From Odontocerum albicorne (taxonomy: Eukaryota; Arthropoda; Insecta; Trichoptera; Odontoceridae), in the NCBI GenBank assembly GCA_949825065.1, contig OX463848.1, positions 41,186,766 through 41,250,765 of the forward strand: a stretch of DNA of 64,000 nucleotides. Direction: 5' to 3'. How positions within the stretch are numbered: position 1 is the first letter of the stretch; every line of letters starts with the position of its first letter. The notes below the pieces were generated by a model, which made no database searches, had not been told where the DNA came from, and saw only the letters and a list, made by a program, of their open reading frames with translations. Below are positions 53,290-63,643 of the stretch, piece after piece. The translations under genes were made by a program, and so were the position numbers.

Positions 53290-54140
53290 AACATAATCGT
53301 TCTTGGGGGTGGTGACATTAATTTTAAATATGCAGCTATAGACAGCACTTTAAGACAACCCTTTTTGGAAGGCTTTATCAAAATTTATAATTATAGATAA
53401 ATACTTCCTACATACATATATTACACTTCACCTAAAACCGTATGTGTTACTTTCATATATCGAAAGATCTAAGAATGTTTCTTTGTAGTTCGTCTTTCCT
53501 TGGTAAGTTTTCTACTGTTTCGTAAGCAAATATGTTTTTCTGAACCTATGTAGCAGGAAACTACTTAATTTAATGTCTGATCACTACCTTCGTATATCAT
53601 ACTTATGTTGAAATTAAGAGTATATATATAATTATTTTTTCTTCTTCTTCTCAGTGTCACGTCAGTTCCCCACAACATTGAATATCACCTGAGAGTAGGC
53701 ATCTTTGTCCCCGGCAGTCCGAAAAAGATCCCCAACGCTCCTTATACCAGTACAATCACGTATATTGCTGAGCCAGGAGATTTGCCTCCTGCCAACACCT
53801 CTTTGACCCTCTATTTTGCCTTGGATGATCAGGTGCAGTAATTTGTACTTTGCTCCTCTAAGTACATGACCCAAATAGGACAACTTTCGGATTTTAATAT
53901 TAGTCAGCAACTCTCTATCAACTTTGGCTCTTTGCAGAACCCTTGTGCTGCTGACCATATCCGTCCAGGGTATCCGTAGCATTCTCCGGTGCATCCACAT
54001 TTCGAACGCTTCCAGTCGGTTTATTTTATAATATTTTAAATGTGTTAATAATAACGGGTTCAAGTTCCGAGTTTAAGCGATCTTGGCGAGAGTTCGTTCG
54101 CTAAACGGCGCAATATAAACTGAAATTTATATATTTTTTT
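53290..54140 (+). mobile_element. Repeat M, copy 2, split by a family-B LINE
   Basis: The left part (to 53638) matches 47880-48170: TAAGACAACCCTTTTTGG, TTTCTTTGTAGTTCGTCTTT and CACTACCTTCGTATATC. The right part (from 54021) matches 48150-48255: TTTATTTTATAATATTTTAA, GGGTTCAAGTTCCGAG and TAAACGGCGCAATATAAA. Confidence 0.65.
53639..54020 (-). mobile_element. Family-B LINE with 7-bp target duplication
   Basis: The 3' end, CTTCTTCTTCTCAGTGTCAC, is at the left, and the minus strand reads up to NRLEAFEMWMHRRMLRIPW before truncation at 54020. TTATTTT flanks both sides (53632-53638 and 54021-54027), as expected from target-primed reverse transcription. VLQRAKVDRELLTNIKIRK and RGVGRRQISWLSNIRD are visible in an open frame. 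Confidence 0.85.
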
Positions 54141-54349
54141 ATTATGATTATCATAATCACTATGGTAGTATTTTCAATATTTGCGATGATGAACTGCAAC
54201 TTTAATGTAAACTGCAAAATTAAAACTAAACTAAAACCCTTTAGCTCGATCAATGGGGCGAAAACAAAGTTGTATCTCGACCACGGGCTTTAATTTGTCC
54301 GTAATGCCAGTCTCAATGTTTCGAAGGTTAGCAAATGAATGAAAAAAAT

Positions 54350-54710
54350 CATTCTCTATTACTGCAAGTCATTATATAGTGGGTACATTCTCTATTATTA
54401 CAAGTCATTATATAGTGGGTACATTCTCTATTACTGCAAGTCATTATATAGTGAGTACATTCTCTATTACTGCAAGTCATTATATAGTGAGTACATTCTC
54501 TATTACTGCGAGTCATTATATAGTGGGTACATTCTCTATTACTGCAAGTCATTATATAGTGAGTACATTCTCTATTACTGCGAGTCATTATATAGTGGGT
54601 ACATTCTCTATTATTACAAGTCATTATATAATGGGTAAATTCTCTATTACTGCAAGTCATTATATAGTGTGTTAATTCTCTATTACTGCGAGTCATTATA
54701 TAGTGGGTAT
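54350..54710 (+). repeat. 36-bp minisatellite (10 units)
   Basis: The unit is CTCTATTACTGCAAGTCATT plus ATATAGTGGGTACATT. Variants TGCAAG/TGCGAG/TTACAAG and GTGGGT/GTGAGT alternate. Frames of about 98-132 codons run through it on both strands because 36 is divisible by three. They are not genes. Confidence 0.95.
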
Positions 54711-55597
54711 ATAAGAACTTTCTTGGCCAGGTAAACCCTTGTATCACTCATAATTCTTCGGACTATCGATTTAACTAAAACCGGATTACCCAATTAAAAT
54801 ACAGGAACACGTTTGAATCGTTGAGTGTTTATTTGATGGGTCCCAAAGCACAAGTTCACTGCTTAAGCATCATCCAGTTAATTGCCTTGGAAATTGGTAA
54901 ATTGTTACAGACCTTTGAATAGGCCTCCTCGGAATTAAGTTCAAACGACCCTTTTAATTTCTATTGCTCAGGATATATCTGCATTAATAAAGAGAAAACT
55001 TACTTATTGCCGTTTCAAAGTGGAAAAAAAAAGATGTATTATTTATGACACTAAAACCCTTTGACCTTTTAATATTCTCTTTAATTAAAGCAACATTTGT
55101 CGTATTAATTTTATAAATTCTGGCCAAATTCCATTTGTACATTCGTGCTTTTATCTCCCCTTTGTACCTGTGCCGTTGTTTGAATTTAAATAATTCAAAC
55201 GGAAGAAAATACTTTTAATGGAAACAAAAAAAAAATCTAGAGTTTTGGCATTGTGACAGTGGAAATTAATATTTATTCAAACATAATTCAAATTGAAACA
55301 CTGTTTTATCCACTTGAAAATATGTATTGACCCGAGGAATTTCAAATCATACGCGACTCGTCTTTAGAGGATTCGTACTGATTGACGAACTGACAAAACT
55401 TGAAACGAGTTTCAAAATCAGTCAGTTTGGAGTAACTATCAAACTAGTTGGGTTAATTACAAATATATATTTTCAATTGGATAGAAAAGTGTGTAAATTT
55501 TTAATTATACTAAATTTTTTTTTAATAGTAATGAATAAATATACTATATATTAAGAGTTGCTTACAAATATGTTATAGAAACTTCTGGGTCCCAGAT
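54711..55597. other. Unassigned AT-rich DNA
   Basis: No gene or element was recognised. The ORF at 55327-55554 has no known domain. Confidence 0.35.
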
Positions 55598-55795
55598 GAA
55601 CCTCGTGACCTAATTGGTAAGTCTTTAAACCGGAGGTTTCAGGTTCAATTCTCGTTGGTTCTTATTTTTTTAAATGGATTCCAGTCTTGTATTCCCTTAA
55701 AGTCTCAATATCTTTCTATTTGGTTAGAAGGTATAGCTATTTGGCAATTAGTCTGCTAGGTTGTACTGCATACAACAAAAACGCGATACAATACA
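55598..55795 (+). mobile_element. SINE-1 copy whose tail merges with the 101-bp satellite
   Basis: A-box region GACCTAATTGGTAAGTC, B box CAGGTTCAATTCTCG, body TTATTTTTTTAAATGGATTC, tail ATTTGGTTAGAAGG, TTAGTCTGCTAGGTTGTA and GCATACAACAAAAACG. The last ~25 bp (ACAAAAACGCGATACAATAC) are also the start of each satellite unit (ACAAAAATGTGATACAATAC). Confidence 0.68.
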
Positions 55796-58448
55796 GACAT
55801 ATCGGGTGGTATTTTGGAGTTAATGGGTCGAAAGTATGAAATATTAAATATACAAACAAAAACGTGATTCAATACAGACTGCTTGATTGAAGTAGATTGA
55901 GCAAATATATATCGGGTGGTATTTTGGAGTAAATGGGTCGAAAGTATGAAATACACAAACAAAAATGTGACACAATACAGACTGCTTTATTGAAGTAGAT
56001 GGAGCAAACATATCGGGTGGTATTTTAGAGTAAATGGGTCGAAAGTATGAAATACACAAACAAAAATGTGACACAATACAGACTGCTTGATTGAAGTAGA
56101 TGAAGCAAGCATATCGGGTGGTATTTTGGAGTAAATGGGTCGAAAGTATGAAATACATAAACAAAAATGTGATACAATACAGACTGCTTGATTGATTTAG
56201 ATTGAGCAAATATACCGGGTGGTATTTTGGAGTAAATGGGTCGGAAGTATGAAATACACAAACAAAAATGTGATACAATACAGACTGCTTGATTGATTTA
56301 GATTGAGCAAATATACCGGGTGGTATTTTGGAGTAAATGGGTCGGAAGTACGAAATACACAAACAAAAATGTGACACAATACAGACTGCTTTATTGAAGT
56401 AGATGGAGCAAACATATCGGGTGGTATTTTGGAGTAAATGGGTCGAAAGTATTAAATACACAAACAAAAATGTGATACAATACAGACTGCTTGATTGAAG
56501 TAGATGAAGCAAGCATATCGGGTGGTATTTTGGAGTAAATGGGTCGAAAGTATGAAATACACAAACAAAAATGTGATACAATACAGACTGCTTGATTGAT
56601 TTAGATTGAGCAAATATACCGGGTGGTATTTTGGAGTAAATGGGTCGGAAGTATGAAATACACAAACAAAAATGTGATACAATACATACTGCTTGATTGA
56701 AGTCGATTGAGTAAACATATCGGGTGGTATTTTGGAGTAAATGGGTCGAAAGTATGAAATACACAAACAAAAATGTGACACAATACAGACTGCTTGATTG
56801 AAGTAGATGGAGCAAACATATCGGGTGGTATTTTGGAGTAAATGGGTCGAAAGTATTAAATACACAAACAAAAATGTGATACAATACAGACTGCTTGATT
56901 GATTTAGATTGAGCAAATATACCGGGTGGTATTTTGGAGTAAATGGGTCGAAAGTATGAAATACACAAACAAAAATGTGACACAATACAGACTGCTTTAT
57001 TGAAGTAGATGGAGCAAACATATCGGGTGGTATTTTGGAGTAAATGGGTCGAAAGTATTAAATACACAAACAAAAATGTGATACAATACAGACTGCTTGA
57101 TTGAAGTAGATGAAGCAAGCATATCGGGTGGTATTTTGGAGTAAATGGGTCGAAAGTATGAAATACACAAACAAAAATGTGATACAATACAGACTGCTTG
57201 ATTGATTTAGATTGAGCAAATATACCGGGTGGTATTTTGGAGTAAATGGGTCGGAAGTATGAAATACACAAACAAAAATGTGATACAATACATACTGCTT
57301 GATTGAAGTCGATTGAGTAAACATATCGGGTGGTATTTTGGAGTAAATGGGTCGAAAGTATGAAATACACAAACAAAAATGTGACACAATACAGACTGCT
57401 TGATTGAAGTAGATGGAGCAAACATATCGGGTGGTATTTTGGAGTAAATGGGTCGAAAGTATTAAATACACAAACAAAAATGTGATACAATACAGACTGC
57501 TTGATTGATTTAGATTGAGCAAATATACCGGGTGGTATTTTGGAAAAAATGGGTCGGAAGTATGAAATACACAAACAAAAATGTAATACAATACATACTG
57601 CTTGATTGAAGTAGATTGAGTAAACATATCGGGTGGTATTTTGGAGTAAATGGGTCGAAAGTATGAAATACACAAACAAAAATGTGACACAATACAGACT
57701 GCTTGATTGAAGTAGATGGAGCAAACATATCGGGTGGTATTTTGGAGTAAATGGGTCGAAAGTATTAAATACACAAACAAAAATGTGATACAATACAGAC
57801 TGCTTGATTGATTAAGATTGAGCAAATATACCGGGTGGTATTTTGGAGTAAATGGGTCGGAAGTATGAAATACACAAACAAAAATGTGATACAATACAGA
57901 CTGCTTGATTGAAGTAGATTGAGTAAACATATCGGGTGGTATTTTGGAGTAAATGGGTCGAAAGTATGAAATACACAAACAAAAATGTGACACAATACAG
58001 ACTGCTTGATTGAAGTAGATGGAGCAAACATATCGGGTGGTATTTTGGAGTAAATGGGTCGAAAGTATTAAATACACAAACAAAAATGTGATACAATACA
58101 GACTGCTTGATTGAAGTAGATGAAGCAAGCATATCGGGTGGTATTTTGGAGTAAATGGGTCGAAAGTATGAAATACACAAACAAAAATGTGATACAATAC
58201 AGACTGCTTGATTGATTTAGATTGAGCAAATATACCGGGTGGTATTTTGGAGTAAATGGGTCGGAAGTATGAAATACACAAACAAAAATGTGATACAATA
58301 CAGACTGCTTGATTGAAGTAGATGGAGCAAACATATCGGATGGTATTTTGGAGTAAATGGGTCGAAAGTATGAAATACACAAACAAAAATGTGATACAAT
58401 ACAGACTGCTTGATTGAAGTAGATTGAGCAAAAATATCGGGTGGTATT
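55790..58448 (+). repeat. 101-bp satellite (about 26 units) with a 606-bp higher-order period
   Basis: The unit runs ACACAAACAAAAATGTGATA, CAATACAGACTGCTTGATTG, AAGTAGATGGAGCAAACATA, TCGGGTGGTATTTTGGAGTA, AATGGGTCGAAAGTATGAAA. Two classes alternate: GAAGTAGATGGAGCAAACATATC and GATTTAGATTGAGCAAATATACC types. Blocks from about 56600 and 57206 are near-identical, 606 bp (six units) apart. The plus strand lacks TTA, CTA and TCA in most units, so the minus strand is open in all three frames (up to 649 codons). This is a composition effect, not a gene. Confidence 0.95.
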
Positions 58449-58579
58449 TAACTTCCTATCCTGTTTTTTTCCAGCCCGTAGCAGCTTTCCTTAAAGTAAT
58501 GTGGCCCTCATCCTATTTTGGGTTGTGCAGACATGGTCTAAACAGTTAAACATCTGATCAAACGTTTCCTCCTCTAGAC

Positions 58580-59304
58580 CAGCGCTCCCCAACCGGTGGT
58601 CCGCGGCCCGGTGCCGGGCCGCAGAGACTTTCCGCCGGGCCGCAAACAATCTGTCAAATTTCAAGAAATTCGCCATGCAAAAATATTAAATATAGGATTT
58701 TTTCGCTTGCACGTTGACTTGTATTTTTAGTAATTGTTAAACAAATATAATTGGTATGTTAATGCGACACGATGGTCGCTGGTTTTCTCAGAATGGGCAG
58801 TCATAAATCTTCTCAGATACACTTAGGAAGAACGGGGAAGTATTTGCTCTTGGATAGTGAACTCGGATGCAAAACCCTACCTAAATATATTTCCAAGAAT
58901 TTCATAATATATAATTGTTTTCATTTTGGAATGGACCGGTGAGAGTAACAGTACATACAAGTAAAATAATGTCAGATACAGCACTGCAGCCAAGAATATC
59001 CAATACACTCGTATTAGCAAAGATGCAACAGCAAGTTTCGCATTAGTTTGTTGAAAAAACCCCATTGTTTTTGTTAAATTTTAATTGTATCAGACAATGT
59101 TACAATTAAAATTGTTTAACTGTTATACTCGTATGTATATTTGTTAATTATATTGTAGTTACATACGAGCATGTTCATCTGTCACAATATTAGATTAAAA
59201 AAATATTTAAAAAAAAAAACCATTTTTATTTCAGTATTAGTGGTCCGCGAAAAAAAATTCCTTTTTTTACCGGTCCACGGGTCTAAAAAGGTTGGGGAAC
59301 TCTG
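58580..59304. mobile_element. hAT-type nonautonomous element (725 bp) with exact 8-bp target duplication
   Basis: Ends CAGCGCTCCCCAACC and, reversed, CAGAGTTCCCCAACC. CTCTAGAC is duplicated at 58572-58579 and 59305-59312. The subterminal GGTGGTCCGCGGCCCGG at left and TACCGGTCCACGGGTC at right continue a weaker inverted similarity. The interior is AT-rich without a transposase frame. It lies ~130 bp after the 101-bp satellite. Confidence 0.95.
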
Positions 59305-59312
59305 CTCTAGAC

Positions 59313-59770
59313 CACACCTTAACATTGAGCTTTCAAGAACAGGGAATCTAATTAAATGCAAAGCAGTTAATCAACGGTCTTTATATCTTTCTGCACATAG
59401 TCAATGTTTAACATAAAAACATTAAAAAGGGATAGAAAGTATGCAATACATATATGATACATACTTAATCTGGAGTGTTATCAGGCTGATGGAATATGGA
59501 TCACTTTTTGAAAAATATGATTTGTATTTAAATAAAATCATAGTATAAATAGGCCAAAACCCATACGATGGTTGTCGTCAAAGAAAGAATACGAGAATTG
59601 AATTTCGAATGCAAGAGAGCGAGAGAGGAATACTTGGATTCTATCCGAAAGTAATTCGAAATTTGAATCTCGGTGGGTCCGTGATACTGAACGAATTTTA
59701 AATACCTAGCTAACAATTTTTGAACCGGTGTAAAAGGGGACGATGTATAAATGATATATATATATATATA
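59313..59770. other. Unassigned DNA
   Basis: No feature besides a TA run at 59753-59773. Confidence 0.4.
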
Positions 59771-59773
59771 TAT

Positions 59774-59825
59774 AAACAAATTTTACATTTATGAATATAT
59801 ATTTTCATAAATGTAGAATTTGTTT
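59774..59825. repeat. 22-bp hairpin beside a TA run
   Basis: AAACAAATTTTACATTTATG (59774 on) pairs with CATAAATGTAGAATTTGTTT (to 59825) with one mismatch and an 8-nt loop. Confidence 0.85.
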
Positions 59826-59924
59826 TACTTCCGTGAATATTTCATGGGTTGCAACTAGTAAAATACTCGTATATAAGTGAGTAATATAACATTAGAGGAT
59901 GTGCACACAGAAAAATATATTTTT

Positions 59925-59990
59925 ACACTTTATCTTATCTGCCTAACCTAACAGGTAGGTATATGGCGTGATGATATGTATGCAACAAAA
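59925..59990 (+). mobile_element. Family-E LINE, 3' terminus only
   Basis: TTATCTTATCTGCCTAACCT and then GGCGTGATGATATGTATG are the family-E end in plus orientation. Confidence 0.45.
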
Positions 59991-60089
59991 TAAAAACAAC
60001 ACCCTTAAACTTATTTTACGTTGTCAAATGGTGCTTGATATGATAAGATTTTCACAAGATTCGATTCCCAATTTATGATTCAGTTTAAT

Positions 60090-60440
60090 TGTGTTTCGTC
60101 ATCACAATCACGCTATGTTTCTATTGGGGTAGGCAGATATAACAGATCATCACTTTATTCTATCCTGATAAACGTATTTCGCCTCAACCATGTTCAATTA
60201 TTCTTTCCTCTTTCAGAATTTGATTCCTTTGGTCATCCCAGGTTTTGCAAGGTGTTCCCAAACGTCACTTGCCTGGTACACTCTTCGCCCAAACTATTTG
60301 GAAAATTTCCATAATCTATTAACTGTTTTGATACTATTTTTTTCGTCATACCACTGCATTTTCTTTCAATCGATATTCTTTCCTCATTTCTTAATTCTTC
60401 TTCCATCATGCATTGTTTTTTCCCTCTCTCATTTTTAGTC
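60090..60440 (-). mobile_element. Family-E LINE 3' fragment
   Basis: CACAATCACGCTATGTTTCT, then ATTGGGGTAGGCAGATATAA, is the 3' hallmark. CCTTTGGTCATCCCAGGTTT corresponds to the WMDQ-like coding stretch in reverse. Decayed. Confidence 0.5.
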
Positions 60441-60454
60441 GATGTCGTAGATAT

Positions 60455-60550
60455 CCTTTAACCCCCGAATACTAGGAGTAAAAATGCCTGTGTCAATCGA
60501 GGGGAGCAGTATAGCGCAGTGTTCAAACCGGCGACATTCCGCATGAAGTC
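60455..60550 (-). mobile_element. SINE-2 fragment
   Basis: On plus, CCCCCGAATACTAGGAGTAA, TCAATCGAGGGGAGCAG and TTCAAACCGGCGACATTCCG match the SINE-2 body and B-box region at 12880-12965. The head is incomplete. Confidence 0.5.
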
Positions 60551-60575
60551 CAGTGTCAAATAGCGTAGTAATTTA

Positions 60576-60757
60576 AATTTGGTGGCACAAATTATCCTAG
60601 TTTAGGTGGATTGCCTTTAAAAAAATAATGGGTTTGAATCAAGAATAAGAGGGTCTTTGAGGAGAGTTGAATGTCTAAATGGCACTGTATATAATATCCT
60701 TTCTTTTTTTTTCAACAAACAATCCACCCAAACTAGAATGATTAGTGCCACCAACTT
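60576..60757. mobile_element. MITE with 38-bp inverted repeats
   Basis: AATTTGGTGGCACAAATTAT (60576 on) pairs with the reverse of 60720-60757 (…TTAGTGCCACCAACTT), with about five mismatches in 38. The 106-bp interior holds GGGTTTGAATCAAGAATAAG and AAATGGCACTGTATATAATA, a decayed form of the repeat-M tRNA-like end. The inverted copy may thus have formed around an older repeat. Confidence 0.75.
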
Positions 60758-61334
60758 AGTCATTATGCAATTATATGAGGCAAAAATAAACCAATTAAAA
60801 AAAATGACAATACTAAATAATTCAAAATTTCAACTTTAAAAAAATTATCAATCGATCTTTAAATGAAAAAGTTCCTCGAAGAAAAAAGAAACGCAACATA
60901 CGTTGGACGTGCTAAAGTTATGGCTTTGTTATAACGGTTGAATTTCTGTCAAATATATTTCAACAATACGTTGAAATATTTATTTCATCAATATAACATC
61001 TGTATTAATTCCATTTAGTCGCAAAGCCAGGATTGTACGATGATTTAAGATACTATGTTATCTTCTCTAAAGCCTCATTCTGTTTAGATTAATTATCCTG
61101 CCTGAACCGTCTCTTCCAGTCAAGACTTAGTTTGGATGAGCTTATCCAAAGTTTAAGGTGGTTCAAAGTGGCTACACGAGAAGTGGAGTCTCAAGAGAGA
61201 TTATCTGGCCTAGTTTCTAGTTCTCAGACTATCTGATCGAACTTTGCTTTGTTCCCCTATTATTGTTGCTGCTTAAGTATACTCCGTTTCTAATATGGAC
61301 ACTAGATAAATTTGATATTCAACTTTTGTTCATA
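60758..61334. other. Unassigned AT-rich DNA
   Basis: No feature was recognised. Confidence 0.35.
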
Positions 61335-61800
61335 CATATATAACATACCATCACGCTGTTTCCTTGTTAAGGTAGGTTGAGAAGACAGTGATAGACCTTT
61401 TCATCGCGATACAAATCTTTTCCACCTCTATATCCATATACTTTCTCATACAACTTATTTAATTTGTCCGACTTTTTTATATTTTTTTCTTTTAAAATAT
61501 AATTCATTTGACCCAACTAAATTCTCCTTAGTCTTTCTATATCACCCCTTTAATTCACATTTCAACTATTATTACTTGTTTTGTCAGCCTATTTTAATTA
61601 ATTTGTAATACATGTCAAAACCGTCTCACAGTTTTGAAATAACTTAATACCATATTCTGAAATACATTGTTGCTTCACATATTTTTCACAGTGTATGTAT
61701 TTTAAATGTTTATTTAACTTATTCTAGTATTTTCCATGCACACGATTCACTTCCATACATCAAAGTTGCTCAATTATTGAGCAAGTAATTTAATGAATAA
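61335..61800 (-). mobile_element. Family-E LINE 3' fragment
   Basis: ATAACATACCATCACGCTGT, then GTTAAGGTAGGTTGAGAAGA (decayed GGTAGGCAGA). CTCATACAACTTATTTAATT, AAATATAATTCATTTGACC and GATTCACTTCCATACATCAA follow in family order, the last matching the 10.9- and 34.1-kb sequences that encode 'LYGSE' in reverse. Confidence 0.55.
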
Positions 61801-61894
61801 AAAAATATATTATATACATCGGCCCAGTACTGAAAAAGTTTTCTTGTTACGTTCTGTATTTGAGAAAATATGCATCTCGCACGTCAGATTTTTC

Positions 61895-61990
61895 ATTCAT
61901 TCATCCTAGTTTAAGGGAGGAGATTTGTCTTTCATCCTAGTTTAAGGGATGAGATTTGTCATTCATCCTAGTTTAAGGGAGGAGGTGCCG
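61895..61990 (+). repeat. 31-bp tandem repeat (3 units)
   Basis: CATCCTAGTTTAAGGGA[G/T]G and AGATTTGTC[A/T]TT repeat three times. The third unit diverges at AGGTGCC. Confidence 0.92.
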
Positions 61991-62184
61991 AAGTTAGTAC
62001 GTGTACCTGGCACAACTCCAAGATAGGACAATGCGCCCAGCATCATTGTTTACACTTGAATGCCACGTGTACACAAGGAAGACATTTCTCGGAGTGTGAC
62101 AAATGGGGGTAATAAATTTTATAACTTGAAAATATATTTACCGTAATATGCTTGAATTTACTGTTTAAACTCAAGCGACTTCAC

Positions 62185-63440
62185 AACTTTTACTGTGCAT
62201 TTATTATCTTAATTGTTTTTACACGTGTCTTCTGATTTTACTGACAATATTTTGTTTCCTTTTAATTTGTCAACGTTTTGCCTATATTTGTACTTCTGTG
62301 ACTCAGCTTGTATGGTGGACTCATGATTTTAATTGTTTTTAAATGTTCTCCTCCATTGCTTTTTATATCTCACAACATTTTGTTTCCTTTCAATCTCTCA
62401 ACGTTTTTCTTTTATTTATATTTTTGTAACTCAAGTGTATTTAACTTGTATGATAGATTCATGATTTAAGTTATTTTTAAATGTGTCTTCTCCATTGCTT
62501 TTTATATCTCACAACATTTTGTTTCCTTTCAATCTCTCAACGTTTTTCTTTTATTTCTATTTTTGTAACTCAAGTGTATTTAACTTGTATGATAGATTCA
62601 TGATTTAAGTTATTTTTAAATGTGTCTTCTCTATTCCTTTTTATATCTCACAACATTTTGTTTCCTTTCTGTCTCTCAACGTTTTTCCTTTATTTCTACT
62701 TTTGTAACTCAAGTGTCTTTAACTTGTATGATAGATTCATGATTTAAGTTGTTTTAAAATGTTCTCCTTCATTGCTTTTTATATCTTACAACATTTTATT
62801 TCCTTTCGATCTCTCAACGTGTTTCCTTTATTTCTACTTTTGTAATTCAAGTGTCTTTAACTTGTATGGTACACTCATGATTGAAATTATTTTTAAATGT
62901 ATCTTCTCCATTGCTTTTTACATCTCACATTTTGTTTCCTTTCAATCTCTCAACGTTATCCCTTTATTTCTACTTTTGTTATTCAAGTGTCTTTAACTTG
63001 TATGGTAGACTCATGATTAAAATTATTTTTAAATGTATCTTCTCCATTGCTTTTTACATCTCACAACATTTTGTTTCCTTTCAATCTCTCAACTTGTTTC
63101 CTTTAGTTTTACTTTTGAAATTCAAGTGTCTTTAACTTGTATGGTAGACTCTTGATTGAAATTGTTTTTAAATGTGTCTTCTCCATTGCTTTTTACATCT
63201 CACAACATTTCGTTTCCTTTCAATCTGTCAACGTTTTCCCTTTATTTCAACTTTTGTAACTCGTGTGTGGTATACTTGTAAGGGAGACTCACGATTTAAA
63301 TTGTTTTTACAGGTGTCTTCTTCATTGCTTTTTATATTTCACAAGATTTTGTTTCATTATAATCTGTCAATGTTTTGTCTGTATTTTAATTTTTGTAACT
63401 CAAGCATCCTTCGTAACTCAAAGGTCAGCCGTAACGGATC
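62185..63440 (+). repeat. ~139-bp satellite (about 9 units)
   Basis: The anchor TCATGATT[T/A/G] or its variants recurs at 62321, 62459, 62598, 62737, 62875, 63011, 63150 and 63289, at intervals of 136-139 bp. Each unit has CTCCATTGCTTTTTATATCT, CACAACATTTTGTTTCCTTT, CAATCTCTCAACGTTTT and AACTTGTATG. The plus strand is T-rich and purine-poor. Edge units are the most diverged. Confidence 0.93.
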
Positions 63441-63643
63441 TTTTTAATAAAATTCACTAGATACTTGGCACCCATAGGCGTTGCATTGGGTTGTGACTGG
63501 TGTACGAGTAAATCGTATATCATATAACATATAAGTATCATATAATATATACTCGTATATCCAACAATTTATTTATTTAACACTTTTATCATATATTATA
63601 TTTATCATATAAGAGTTCTTGATATTACTCAATCCAACAATTT

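Noticed and set aside
54349..54747. 132-codon minus and ~99-codon plus frames
   Set aside because: Product of the 36-bp minisatellite, whose period is divisible by three; frames are open on both strands.
55844..58431. Long minus-strand open frames (649, 457 and 189 codons)
   Set aside because: They run through the 101-bp satellite in all three frames in turn. This shows only a lack of stop triplets in the unit. Cysteine/phenylalanine-rich repeats in three frames cannot all be selected.
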